Below are positions 1 through 8,157 of a stretch of DNA of 64,000 nt, one piece after another. The notes beneath the pieces were generated by a model. That model made no database searches, was not told the DNA's origin, and saw nothing but the letters and a program-made list of their open reading frames with translations. The translations under genes were made by a program, and so were the position numbers. Origin of the DNA: JBBSJZ01 sp041751935 (GTDB lineage Bacteria > Planctomycetota > Planctomycetia > Pirellulales > Pirellulaceae); the NCBI GenBank assembly GCA_041751935.1, contig JBGSIA010000228.1, positions 14,010 through 78,009 on the forward strand, given 5' to 3'. Numbering within the stretch: the first letter of the stretch is position 1; every line of letters starts with the position of its first letter.

Positions 1-1
1 C

Positions 2-292
2 TTTCCCTACTTATTCGATGCCGATCAGCGTGTTGCCCAAGCTTACCATGCGGCCTGTACACCGGATTTTTTTCTGTTCGACAAGGACCACAAACTCGCG
101 TACCGCGGCCAACTCGACTCCAGCCGCCCAAAGACGGACACGCCAGTCACTGGTCTCGATTTACGCGGGGCACTGGATGAGGTCCTTGTCGGTCGACATC
201 CTACAACGGACCAGAAACCATCGTTGGGTTGCAACATCAAGTGGAAAGAGGGCAACGAGCCACAGTATTTCGATCCACGCGGTACCGGTTGA
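2..292 (+). CDS. Thioredoxin-family (redoxin/AhpC-TSA type) protein, C-terminal part only
   Basis: The gene enters from the left edge, and 96 C-terminal residues are visible before TGA. The visible part reads FDADQRVAQAYHAACTPDFF, then a short strand-turn-strand (FLFDKDHKLAYRGQLD) and a tail with the SLGCNIKWKEGN block. The cis-Pro region (CTPDFF), the RGQLD turn and the C-terminal GCNIKWK motif are typical of redoxin-domain proteins common in planctomycetes and other bacteria. The catalytic CxxC would lie upstream, outside the window, so redox activity cannot be judged. It ends 12 bases before the next gene on the same strand, so the two may be cotranscribed. Confidence 0.75.
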   Translation, partial: FPYLFDADQRVAQAYHAACTPDFFLFDKDHKLAYRGQLDSSRPKTDTPVTGLDLRGALDEVLVGRHPTTDQKPSLGCNIKWKEGNEPQYFDPRGTG

Positions 293-304
293 GCCAGCGA
301 GCCC

Positions 305-1255
305 GTGCCACTTTCGTACCTGCAATCGTTGACAATGCGTTTGGCCGACGGCGCAGCGCGGCTTGAGCCGGCTACGCGTCAATTGCACGCTGATTGGATA
401 CTACGTCAACAGCGTGCCGATGGCGGCTTTGCCGGTCGCGAGGGCGAGAGTGATCCGTATTACACCGCATTTGCCCTTCGCTCACTGTGGATACTTGATC
501 GCGTCGAACCCGTTGCGTTCGCACACGCCGCAACTTTCTTGCGTTCGCGATTGGTGACTCGGCAGTCGATCGTGGATTTGATCTCGCTTGTTTTCGCCGC
601 TGCCATTTGTGAGCTTGCCGCCGGTGAAGTTGTCATCGCGGACCAAGACACTACGTGGCGAACCAACATCGCCAACTTGCTCAACTCGCTTCGCACGGAG
701 GATGGCGGATTCGCGAAGAGCCCCGATGGCCGAGCTGGAAGCACCTATCAAACCTTTCTCAATGTGCTGTGTTTTGAACTGATCGAGATTGCACCGCCCA
801 ATATCGAGGGCATCATCCACTTCTTGAATTCGCAACGCCACATCGATGGCGGCTATCTGGAAATCCGCGCAGCAAAGCGTGCGGGTGTGAATCCGACTGC
901 TGCAGCAATCGGTACGCTGGCATCACTGGGAAAACTACAACCAGATTCACACACCGACACTGCCGAATTTCTGTCGGAAATGCAGTCCGACGAAGGTGGC
1001 TTGACAGCGAATACGCGAATCCCGTTTGCCGATGTCCTCAGTACGTTTACGGGCTTAACGACCCTTCACGACTTGGGCGCAGCCGAGCAAGTTGATTTAC
1101 GATCCGCTGCACGATATGCGTTATCGATGCAGGCACCCCGCGGCGGTTTTCATGGATTCGCTTTGGACCAACAAGCCGACGTGGAGTACACGTTTTATGG
1201 TATCGGTTCATTGGCCTGGACCATGTACTTGAGCAACTTGTCAGCAAAACGCTGA
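305..1255 (+). CDS. Prenyltransferase/squalene-cyclase-type repeat protein
   Basis: A 316-residue protein starting at GTG, 12 bases after the thioredoxin-family gene. It carries at least five alpha-alpha-barrel repeats of the QxxDGGF kind: QRADGGFAGR, LRTEDGGFAKS, QRHIDGGYLE, MQSDEGGLTAN and MQAPRGGFHGF. This is the architecture of the beta subunit of protein geranylgeranyl/farnesyl transferases and of squalene cyclases. No signal peptide or membrane segment is obvious, and I do not see the full zinc-ligand set (Asp, Cys, His) of true prenyltransferases with certainty. Substrate and activity are therefore unassigned. Planctomycetes carry many such proteins, some linked to polyprenyl metabolism. 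The fold call is fairly sure; the function is not. Confidence 0.7.
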   Translation: MPLSYLQSLTMRLADGAARLEPATRQLHADWILRQQRADGGFAGREGESDPYYTAFALRSLWILDRVEPVAFAHAATFLRSRLVTRQSIVDLISLVFAAAICELAAGEVVIADQDTTWRTNIANLLNSLRTEDGGFAKSPDGRAGSTYQTFLNVLCFELIEIAPPNIEGIIHFLNSQRHIDGGYLEIRAAKRAGVNPTAAAIGTLASLGKLQPDSHTDTAEFLSEMQSDEGGLTANTRIPFADVLSTFTGLTTLHDLGAAEQVDLRSAARYALSMQAPRGGFHGFALDQQADVEYTFYGIGSLAWTMYLSNLSAKR

Positions 1256-1260
1256 AAACA

Positions 1261-1297
1261 ATCCGCTGTTGCTCAGTCATTCTGCTCAGCAGCGGAT
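1261..1297 (-). terminator. Hairpin terminator between convergent genes
   Basis: ATCCGCTGTTG (1261-1271) pairs with CAGCAGCGGAT (1287-1297), 10 of 11 positions, around a 15-base loop. Read on the minus strand the stem is followed by a U-rich stretch (TTGTTTTC). It therefore best serves the minus-strand gene ending at 1334; it could also help stop the plus-strand gene ending at 1255. Confidence 0.55.
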
Positions 1298-1333
1298 CAA
1301 GAATTCAGCGAGGTTCACACCCTTAGGCGTAAA

Positions 1334-2158
1334 TCAGTTCCCAAATGGGTCTGCTCCACCAAATGGATCTGGTGCGGCTCCACCAGCATCTGGTGCGGCT
1401 CCACCAGCATCTGGAGCGGCTCCACCAAATGGATCTGCTGCCCCTCCCGCTGGTGCTCCGCCGCCAAAGGGATCAGCAGCGCCGTCCGCAGGCATATCGC
1501 CAGCACCCACTGCTGATGGTGCATCCATTGGCACATTATCGAGTACATCACCAAAGGCGTCGCTGGATTCGACTTTGGGCTCAGCCATATTCAGGTCATC
1601 AGCGAATGGGTTTGCTTCAGAAGCTGCCGGCGGAGTCGGGGGCGAAGTCACGGGCGGTTTGGCTGTCGGCGCGGCTCCGGTCGCCGGTACAGCGCCACTG
1701 ACTTCGCGTGGCTGGGCGCCAAGCTCGCCGTAGCGAACGTCGGAGCGAAGATTCGCTTGGATCAATGCATCCAGTTTGGCTTTACGGCGAATCTCCTCCA
1801 GCTTCATGCGTTCGTAACCTTGAAAACGAGACAAGGCTTGGCCGATCGACGCGTTTGATTTTCCCTTGGCTTCCAACTCTGCTCCGGCCTGCCAATCGGC
1901 TTCCGCCTCGTACTGTCGACCGGAGGCGTTCGCTGCCAGACCGCGGAAATAGTACGCACGCGGATCTTCCATTCCGCCCTGGATTGCCGAGGACAATAAT
2001 TGGTAGGAATCGTTGTGGTTCCCAGCGAAATACGCGTGAACACCGCGTCCATACATCTCGGACAAGATTGCGTTTTGTGCTTGGGATTTCGACTGCGATG
2101 CGGCAACGCAAGTAATCATCGCCGCAGCCAAGTAAATTGAGCGATAGTGTTGTTTCAT
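1334..2158 (-). CDS. Secreted Ala/Gly/Pro-rich protein with DPFGG repeats
   Basis: The ATG at 2158 is chosen because it gives a clear signal peptide (MKQHYRSIYLAAAMITCVAA, cleavage near SQAQ); an upstream in-frame start would add 28 unlikely residues. The mature N-terminal half (about residues 30-150) looks like a small TPR-like helical domain (HAYFAGNHNDSYQLLSSAI, then DPRAYYFRGLAANASGR). The C-terminal 130 residues are low-complexity, with repeated DPFGG/ANPFADD and AAPDAGG units. Similar exported proteins are seen in Pirellulaceae, and I know no assigned function. Likely periplasmic; the tail may be disordered. It is the last gene before the 1261-1297 hairpin. Confidence 0.7.
   Translation of the reverse strand: MKQHYRSIYLAAAMITCVAASQSKSQAQNAILSEMYGRGVHAYFAGNHNDSYQLLSSAIQGGMEDPRAYYFRGLAANASGRQYEAEADWQAGAELEAKGKSNASIGQALSRFQGYERMKLEEIRRKAKLDALIQANLRSDVRYGELGAQPREVSGAVPATGAAPTAKPPVTSPPTPPAASEANPFADDLNMAEPKVESSDAFGDVLDNVPMDAPSAVGAGDMPADGAADPFGGGAPAGGAADPFGGAAPDAGGAAPDAGGAAPDPFGGADPFGN
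1347..1436. repeat. 21/24-bp tandem repeat inside the DPFGG protein
   Basis: Four adjacent units of 24, 21, 21 and 24 bases share GGCTCCACCA and differ by AGCATCT versus AATGGATCT. They encode the (A/D)PFGGAAPDAGGAAP-type tail. Because the units are nearly identical and whole codons long, the copy number can change without a frameshift. Confidence 0.8.
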
Positions 2159-2311
2159 GGTGTTTTGAATCCTTCCCGATTTCGGCAAACGTAGCCCGAA
2201 GTCGAGCATGGTACGAATGTACGGTGATGTTTCGGTTACCAAACCTTAATTGTACTGGCCCTCGCCAGCAAATCATTTTACTGGGAAACGGTACACGATC
2301 GAGTAGCGAAA

Positions 2312-3709
2312 TTAGGCTGCGATGGCCGCTTTTACCGCCTGGCGCAAATATTCCACCGCTCGACGCAGTTGTGGGTCGATTAGCAGGCCGCTGGGAAGTT
2401 CCGCACTGGCTTTAGCGGTTTCCGGTGAAGGATCGACATCAACAGTTGGTGGATGTTCTGCATCGGTGGCATCCCCCACAGGCTCTTCCGCAACTGGCTT
2501 GGGTGCGTCCTTTTCGATCCCAGCGAGCAACGGATAGGACGCTTCACGCCACCTCCGTACGAGTTTGTCCAGCGTCGCTTCATCCAAACTCACTTCGAAT
2601 CCGGAATCAGGTTTGACGCCCCAGTCATCGTCTTCGGTGGCACCTTCCAGCCGATGGATATTTTTATCACTAGGACGGTAGTACCTGGCGATGGTTAATC
2701 GCAGTGCACTATGACCGAACTGCAGCGGCAAAATTTCTTGCACCGTTCCCTTTCCATAGCTGCGAACTCCCACGACTACCGCGCGTCCGTTGTCTTGCAA
2801 ACACGCGGCAACGATCTCGCTCGCGCTCGCCGAATCGCCATCGATCAACACCGCCAGCGGCTTGCTTGACGCGACCAAAGTGCCGGATTCAGCAGAGAAG
2901 GCTTCGCTGATATTTCCGCCTCGAGTACGCGTGGAAACGATCTTTCCACTATCCAGAAACATGTCGCAAATCTCAACAGCGGAGTACAGCAATCCGCCTC
3001 CGTTACCTCGCAGGTCGAGCGCGAGTCCTTGAAAGTCGTTGTCCAACCGAGTAAGCACATCACGCAGTTCCTCTACCGTTTTTTCACCAAAGCTAGTCAG
3101 CCGGATGTAGGCGATTGTGGGCTCGTCCTGTAAACGGTACACCCATTTGTTGCTCTCATCGCGGTGATCGCCGATTACGGACTCCAGTGCAATGGTCGCG
3201 CGCTTGATTTCGATGGCGATCTCCTCACCATCTCGGTTGACAACGATACGAACGGTTGTTGCGATGGGGCCTTTCAGTCGCGCGCTGACGGCCTCGATGT
3301 CCATCGCTGAAACATCTTCGTCGTCGACACGCACGATTTCGTCGCCGGGCATCAAGCCGGCCGCTAACGCCGGTGATCCAACCAACGGTGTGATCACTCG
3401 CACAGGCTCGTCTTTCTCTGGTTGCTCCACCAAGATGCCGATCCCAGCAAACTCTTGATTGATGCTGTCTTGAAATGTCTCGTAGGCTTTGCCAGGAATG
3501 TAGGTGCTGTGCTCGTCGAGCATGTCCGTCATCCCTTTCATCGCAGCGGTCAGCAAGTCCATAGAATCGACGGGGTCGACATAGTAGTCATCGATCAACG
3601 CCATCGCGTCGGCAACAAATAGCGCCGATCGGGTTTGACGCGCCTTGACATGGCAAAAGGTCGATAGGACTGCGACCACAACGATGATCGCTAGGTTCTT
3701 GGGGAGCAT
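2312..3709 (-). CDS. S41 family carboxy-terminal processing peptidase
   Basis: A 465-residue protein with an N-terminal hydrophobic segment (residues 5-18, signal peptide or anchor), a helical N-terminal region, a PDZ domain (about 85-165, FAGIGILVEQ and GLMPGDEIVRVDDEDVS) and an S41 peptidase core (about 195-380). The catalytic Ser lies in GDSASASEI (around residue 295) and the catalytic Lys in SYGKGTVQE (Lys320). The substrate-binding DLRGNGGGLLYSAVEI strand is also present, so the enzyme should be active. It is shorter than plant/cyanobacterial CtpA relatives only in its C-terminal tail, which is acidic and Pro-rich (about 395-435) before a final helix. It is predicted to act in the periplasm on C-termini of exported proteins. 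The gene stands alone, with an ATG at 3709. Confidence 0.9.
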   Translation of the reverse strand: MLPKNLAIIVVVAVLSTFCHVKARQTRSALFVADAMALIDDYYVDPVDSMDLLTAAMKGMTDMLDEHSTYIPGKAYETFQDSINQEFAGIGILVEQPEKDEPVRVITPLVGSPALAAGLMPGDEIVRVDDEDVSAMDIEAVSARLKGPIATTVRIVVNRDGEEIAIEIKRATIALESVIGDHRDESNKWVYRLQDEPTIAYIRLTSFGEKTVEELRDVLTRLDNDFQGLALDLRGNGGGLLYSAVEICDMFLDSGKIVSTRTRGGNISEAFSAESGTLVASSKPLAVLIDGDSASASEIVAACLQDNGRAVVVGVRSYGKGTVQEILPLQFGHSALRLTIARYYRPSDKNIHRLEGATEDDDWGVKPDSGFEVSLDEATLDKLVRRWREASYPLLAGIEKDAPKPVAEEPVGDATDAEHPPTVDVDPSPETAKASAELPSGLLIDPQLRRAVEYLRQAVKAAIAA

Positions 3710-3781
3710 GTTTGAATGTGAACAAATTCACGAAGGGGAGTCGTTGTTAACACTCACTAGCATACCACACAGGGCTCGTCT

Positions 3782-5026
3782 CTACGTTCCCACAAACGGA
3801 ACCGGTACCAAAATCGCGTGCTGTTGAACCCAAGTTTGCAGCCCTTCCCAACTCGTGTACTGAGAAAGATTCAGGAAAAGCAGATACGTTCCAACGACCG
3901 GAATCATCAACAGCCGAACTGTCCAGCGTGAAATCGCTGCCCAGGTTCCGCGCGGCTGCTCGGCTCGACGGGCGCGTCGCAGCGCCATCCCCGCGGAAAC
4001 GCGTGCCGGCAGCATGAAAGCGACGAAAAATAGACAAGGTAGCCAAACAACTTCTTGTGGCGTTGCCTCGATTTTGAGCAAGTACAGCGGAATTGGCATC
4101 AATACCAAACTGCACAGCATGGCACCCCACCAAGCCCATGGGGCGCGACGAAAGTACTGCCGAATTTCACGCACTTCAAACAAGGCACTCAGCCGATTTT
4201 CCGCAGCAAAATGAGCCTGCAACATCGGCAAATAGAACAACGTCAACCCGAGCGCGATCAGAGACAATCCGCCGACAAGTCCAGCCAATCCGGTCGTTCC
4301 ATTGCGATTGGCCGCAATGATCAACATCGCTGGAAGCAACCAGACGAGAGTGCCAGCGGCTGCCCGCAACCCCAACCAAAACAATCGCGGCAGCTCAAGT
4401 GAAACGGTAGACGCCCACAGCCGATTCGGCAGATGGCTCCACGTCCCGATTCGCCAACTTTCTCGCAGGAAACGCTTGGGCTCAGGCCATAAATAATGTT
4501 TCAGCCTGCCTCCTCGCGTCCATACCCACAACAACCACACCGTCGCCAAAAACGCACTACCCATTGCACCATAGCGCAGTCGCATCGCGACGTCTGACCC
4601 TGGATCAACCAGTGAAGCGACAGCCTCCCAGTGTGTTAACAAGTGAACAGGAAGCGAAGCAAGAAATAACGCAACAATGGCTAAGCCTATTCTGCCCGCT
4701 TGAGGCAATCCATAAAGCGATTGCTTGAGTGTTCCGCCTCGCGTCAACCGACCTGCAACGTCAAGCATGTAGCCAAAGGCAATGAGCTGTATCAACGGAA
4801 CTGCCGTCAAAAACGCCAACAACGCCACCAAAGATGCTAAGCAAAACAGCGCTCCCACCACCGTAACTACAAGTCGCGTTGTGGTGCGAAAAAAACGCCG
4901 AGGAAGCGATACGATTGGCAACGCTTGTTCACCAGCAACTGACAATTCCGATGCGACGACGAGCGTGTCTTCGTGATCCGAATCGACCAAGGTTGCCACG
5001 ATGGGTTCGTCTTGTATCGTATTCAC
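3782..5026 (-). CDS. Multi-pass membrane protein of unknown function
   Basis: A 414-residue protein with a short hydrophilic N-terminus (about 50 residues) and roughly six to eight hydrophobic helices, for example VVTVVGALFCLASLVALLAF, FGYMLDVAGRLTRGG at a cytoplasmic loop, IGLAIVALFLASLP, LVWLLPAMLIIA, LSLIALGLTLFYLPML and a C-terminal MIPVVGTYLLFLNLSQ. The block YMLDVAGRLTRGGTLKQSLY recurs in planctomycete membrane proteins of the DUF4013-like kind, so I believe it is a conserved family. I cannot name a substrate or enzyme activity. It has its own upstream region (5027-5347) and no obvious partner gene. Confidence 0.65.
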   Translation of the reverse strand: MNTIQDEPIVATLVDSDHEDTLVVASELSVAGEQALPIVSLPRRFFRTTTRLVVTVVGALFCLASLVALLAFLTAVPLIQLIAFGYMLDVAGRLTRGGTLKQSLYGLPQAGRIGLAIVALFLASLPVHLLTHWEAVASLVDPGSDVAMRLRYGAMGSAFLATVWLLWVWTRGGRLKHYLWPEPKRFLRESWRIGTWSHLPNRLWASTVSLELPRLFWLGLRAAAGTLVWLLPAMLIIAANRNGTTGLAGLVGGLSLIALGLTLFYLPMLQAHFAAENRLSALFEVREIRQYFRRAPWAWWGAMLCSLVLMPIPLYLLKIEATPQEVVWLPCLFFVAFMLPARVSAGMALRRARRAEQPRGTWAAISRWTVRLLMIPVVGTYLLFLNLSQYTSWEGLQTWVQQHAILVPVPFVGT

Positions 5027-5347
5027 GTCGGTCTTGTCTCAGGGCGTCAACGTCACAGCCATTTTACGTCACTAGGGAAGGTACGGAAGAAAACTATCGA
5101 GTCGGTCCCGGGGCTGCAATTCTATTTTTCGTCCCAGATGCAGCGATCTTGGTAGTCACTTTGTTGAATGTCAAACATTTTCGGCAAAACATTCTCAAGT
5201 TGCCAGAGACAGCGGTCGATACCGATTGATAGCTCGTTTTGTGGGGGGATACTCAAACGACGCCGCACTGTCCTTCACCAACGACTCGCCCACATGGGGC
5301 GATCACGGCGGAGCGACGTTTCACGGCGCGCTGGGCAGCCCTCACCG
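5027..5347. other. Intergenic stretch between divergent genes
   Basis: About 320 bases between the minus-strand membrane protein and the plus-strand lipoprotein. An open frame (from 5168) joins the lipoprotein frame, but its translation is basic and lacks a signal, so I treat it as upstream DNA. The region should hold both promoters; I see no clear hairpin or operator. Confidence 0.4.
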
Positions 5348-5749
5348 ATGAACGCTTCTCGAAATCATAGCACCGCAGCAACCAAACGATGCTTGATATC
5401 GCATTTGCTTTCTCCAGCAAGTTTGCTTTTTTTGATGGTTGCAACGTCGACTCAGACGGGTTGTGTCGCGCTGAATATTCCCAGCCAACGACTGCACGAT
5501 CCCACGGATCATGGCGGTATGTTCGGTCCCTGGAAGCGAAATGCTCGTCCGGGGCGGTTGTTTAAAGAAATCATTGTCGGGCCACCTGCGGCAAACGATT
5601 GCGTCGATGTCTGTGGCGACGACTTTTACGGCGTGCAGGATTTCGACACCGAATTCCCTGGCCATGCCGAGCCGACTCCAGAAGTTCCCTGGCCCCAATA
5701 CCATCCCGTACCAACACGACCCGTGTTTGGTGGCGCAGCCGTACAGTGA
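5348..5749 (+). CDS. Small predicted lipoprotein
   Basis: The ATG at 5348 gives a 133-residue protein with an N-region, a hydrophobic core (LLSPASLLFLMVATS) and a lipobox-like TQTGC at about residue 38. The mature part begins VALNIPSQRLHDPTDHGG and is Pro-rich, with FGPWKR and VPWPQYHPVPTRPVF. The DPTDHGG-FGPWK pattern is one I associate with short planctomycete lipoproteins whose role is unknown. An in-frame upstream ATG at 5168 would bury the signal sequence and is not preferred. Confidence 0.6.
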   Translation: MNASRNHSTAATKRCLISHLLSPASLLFLMVATSTQTGCVALNIPSQRLHDPTDHGGMFGPWKRNARPGRLFKEIIVGPPAANDCVDVCGDDFYGVQDFDTEFPGHAEPTPEVPWPQYHPVPTRPVFGGAAVQ

Positions 5750-5903
5750 GCCGGATGCGGCTTCCCCGCCGTACGGCTACTTCGTGCCTTCTATAAGAAC
5801 CCTCTGTTCTGGCCACGCGTGTTAAACCGGGCAAACCTTGCGGCTAAACCTTGCTCGCATCAAGCGAACAAAGCGAATGTTCCGATGCAAAGGTCCGTAC
5901 CGG

Positions 5904-5937
5904 TTACTCCGGTGCGATTGTTATTCCGGTGCGATTG
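5904..5937. repeat. 17-bp tandem duplication upstream of the HtrA gene
   Basis: TTACTCCGGTGCGATTG (5904-5920) is followed directly by TTATTCCGGTGCGATTG (5921-5937), 16 of 17 identical. It lies in the 285-base gap before the protease gene. It may be a regulatory duplication or a replication slip. Confidence 0.75.
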
Positions 5938-5943
5938 CGCCCG

Positions 5944-5993
5944 AGTCGCTTAGCGACTTACAAACTGTAGTGTCAAACCGGCGTGGTTTGACA
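5944..5993. promoter_or_regulatory. Two adjacent palindromes upstream of the HtrA gene
   Basis: AGTCGC-TTA-GCGACT (5944-5958) is a perfect 6-bp inverted repeat. TGTCAAACC-GGCGT-GGTTTGACA (5971-5993) is a perfect 9-bp inverted repeat ending 41 bases before the ATG at 6035. The second resembles an operator or a leader hairpin. No run of T follows, so a terminator is unlikely. Function is inferred from position only. Confidence 0.45.
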
Positions 5994-6034
5994 AATGGTG
6001 GTGGTTCCGAATTGCTTCGGTGGTACGGGGATCT

Positions 6035-7435
6035 ATGAGACGGACCAACTTGTTTTCCCCCGGCCTTGGCCAATTGTTTGTACTCGGTATGTTGGCGAGT
6101 TCATTCATTGCCGCATCGCCCACGATGGCTCAATCATCGCGTCGCGGAGTGTCGCCAAGTCGTGAAACGCCGACAGTGATGGCGATTCGCCGCGCTGGCC
6201 CAGCCGTCATCAATATTCACGGCCAGAAAACCGTGCGTGCCTCAGCAGCTGGAATGGCCGGCGCGACAGGACCGGACTCGTTTCGTCAAGTCAATGGTAT
6301 GGGCACCGGCGTGGTGATTGACCCGCGCGGTTATGTGATCACGAACTATCACGTGGTCGAAGACGTGGAAGATATTCGCGTGACGCTGCAGAACGGTCAA
6401 ACGACCAGTGCTCAGCTCATCGCCGCACGAGTCCGCAATGATTTGGCGCTGGTGAAGGTTGACGCAAGCGAATCACTGCCGACGATTCCCCGCGGTACGA
6501 GCAGCGACCTAATGGTCGGTGAAAGCGTGATCGCGATAGGAAACGCGTACGGTTACGTTCACACCAGTACCGAAGGGATCATCAGTGCGTTGCATCGCGA
6601 TGTGCCGGTCAATGAACAACAAGACTATCAAGATCTGATTCAAATCAGTGCCGGAATCAACCCAGGAAACTCTGGAGGTCCACTTTTGAATATCGACGGT
6701 GAAATCATCGGTATCAATGTGGCTGTGCGAGTGGGTGCTCAACAGATTGCCTTCGCAATTCCAATCGATCAAGTCGTTGATATCGTGACGGAAATGATTG
6801 ATGAGTACAACGAAAACAGATTGGCCACCGGCCTGCGAACCGATGGCGGACCGTGCGACGGAGACGGTGTTACCATTGCCAATGTTTCTGCCAGCAGTCC
6901 AGCCGCACGGGATGGCTTGAAGCCAGGCGACCGCGTAACGCGTGTTGGTTCGCAGATCGTTGATGATCGACTGGACTTTGCTCTTGCTTTGCTGAACTCC
7001 AACGCTGGTGAGCCACTGGAATTGGAGATTCAACGCTCAGGCCAGCGATTGAGCGTCGCGATGCAAACCGAGGCCAACCGCGGCAGCAGCTCGTCCAACG
7101 AGTTGGCTTGGCAAGTGATCGGTGTGCAAGCCAAACCTGTTCCCGACACCGCGATACGACGAATGAATACTCGGATGGGAACGAACTATCGCGGCGGATT
7201 GACCATTACTGCGGTTCGACGTGGTTCAGCCGCCGATGCCCAGGGAATACAGGTCGGTGATGTCCTGCTAGGAATCCACGGATGGCAAACTGCATCGATG
7301 ACGGATCTGGCTGGAATCTTGGAACATGCCGAGATCAAGAATGGGACAAAAGCTCGGTTTTATATTGTTCGCCGCGAACAAACGTTCTCTGGCCAACTGC
7401 AACTGGCGTCCCAGGGGACCGCTGAGCGTCGCTAG
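6035..7435 (+). CDS. HtrA/DegP-type periplasmic serine protease with two PDZ domains
   Basis: A 466-residue protein from the ATG at 6035, preceded by CGGGGA; the in-frame GTG at 6020 lacks such a site. Residues 10-32 are a signal peptide (FVLGMLASSFIAASPTMAQ). The trypsin-like domain (about 45-255) has the full triad: His106 in NYHVVED, Asp136 in RNDLALVKVD and Ser213 in GNSGGPLL. Two PDZ domains follow: about 268-345 (SSPAARDGLKPGDRVTRVG) and about 365-450 (GSAADAQGIQVGDVLLGIHG). This is the DegP/DegQ order, so the protein should act in periplasmic protein quality control. Palindromes and a tandem repeat lie upstream and a large hairpin lies just downstream. Confidence 0.92.
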   Translation: MRRTNLFSPGLGQLFVLGMLASSFIAASPTMAQSSRRGVSPSRETPTVMAIRRAGPAVINIHGQKTVRASAAGMAGATGPDSFRQVNGMGTGVVIDPRGYVITNYHVVEDVEDIRVTLQNGQTTSAQLIAARVRNDLALVKVDASESLPTIPRGTSSDLMVGESVIAIGNAYGYVHTSTEGIISALHRDVPVNEQQDYQDLIQISAGINPGNSGGPLLNIDGEIIGINVAVRVGAQQIAFAIPIDQVVDIVTEMIDEYNENRLATGLRTDGGPCDGDGVTIANVSASSPAARDGLKPGDRVTRVGSQIVDDRLDFALALLNSNAGEPLELEIQRSGQRLSVAMQTEANRGSSSSNELAWQVIGVQAKPVPDTAIRRMNTRMGTNYRGGLTITAVRRGSAADAQGIQVGDVLLGIHGWQTASMTDLAGILEHAEIKNGTKARFYIVRREQTFSGQLQLASQGTAERR

Positions 7436-7458
7436 AGAACGAACTGTTCCGTACACAG

Positions 7459-7530
7459 CGAACGTCCCGGGGCAGACTCGCCCATGCAATACCGCAGCAT
7501 CCGAGTCTGCCGACCCAGCCGGGACGTTCG
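7459..7530. other. Long two-part inverted repeat (72 bases) between htrA-like gene and sixA
   Basis: CGAACGTCCCGG plus GGCAGACTCG (7459-7480) pairs with CGAGTCTGCC (7502-7511) and CCGGGACGTTCG (7519-7530). This gives 22 perfect base pairs with a 7-base one-sided bulge (GACCCAG) and a 21-base loop. It starts 24 bases after the protease stop. There is no immediate T-run, so it may be an mRNA 3'-end stabiliser, a small RNA or a repeat-family element rather than a classical terminator. Confidence 0.7.
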
Positions 7531-7646
7531 TTGATTCTTCTTCGCGTGGCTTGACTTTCGAAACAATCGCCACGCGAAAAACTGACGGCATCCCTGGCTA
7601 CAGGAATTGGCCGTGTCCGCTAGGATAAGCGTCCTTTGCTTTCTCA

Positions 7647-8147
7647 ATGGACCATCAAATGCGACGTTTACTGCTGATGCGGCACGCCAAGAGCGATTGG
7701 AGCGTTGAGGGGCAATCCGATCATGATCGCTCACTCAATGCTCGCGGGCTGCGTGACGCTCCGCGAATGGGCAAGTGGCTTGCCGATGCCGTGATGCTGC
7801 CCGATGCAGTGCTCTGTTCGTCTGCTCAGAGAACTCGCGAAACCTTCGCTCAGATGGTCCTGGCGTGGCCGGGCACCTGTGAAGTAATTTATCACGAGTC
7901 CTTGTATTTAGCGACACCTGCGATGCTATTTGAAACCATCGTCGCTACCCCGAACAACGCCCCAACATTGATGGTGCTCGCCCACAATCCTGGAATTTCT
8001 CAGTTGGCTTCGGTGTTGTCCGATGAGCTGATTGACATGCCCACAGCCGCAATTGTTGTGCTTGATTGCGAAATCGATCGTTGGAGCGAACTTCGCCAAT
8101 CCAGTGAGATTCAATTAGTCGATATTATTCGCCCGAAATCACTGTAG
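7647..8147 (+). CDS. sixA: Phosphohistidine phosphatase SixA family
   Basis: A 166-residue histidine phosphatase (2H/phosphoglycerate-mutase-like) with the RHG-type signature LLMRHAKSDWS (catalytic His near residue 13), the ARGLRDAPRMGKWL block, SSAQRTRETF (Arg) and the second catalytic His in VLAHNPGISQLAS. These match SixA, which removes phosphate from histidine-containing phosphotransfer domains. Small phosphatases of this family can also act on the PTS protein NPr, so a link to the window's PTS set is possible but only inferred. Translation may start at 7647 or at 7659 (MRRLLLMRHAK), which fits the family N-terminus better. It ends 10 bases before the next gene, so the two probably share a transcript. 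Confidence 0.8.
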   Translation: MDHQMRRLLLMRHAKSDWSVEGQSDHDRSLNARGLRDAPRMGKWLADAVMLPDAVLCSSAQRTRETFAQMVLAWPGTCEVIYHESLYLATPAMLFETIVATPNNAPTLMVLAHNPGISQLASVLSDELIDMPTAAIVVLDCEIDRWSELRQSSEIQLVDIIRPKSL

Positions 8148-8157
8148 TTGCAATGTT

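Noticed and set aside
5838..6038. A 66-residue frame upstream of the HtrA gene
   Set aside because: It runs through the tandem repeat and palindromes and has a basic, featureless translation.
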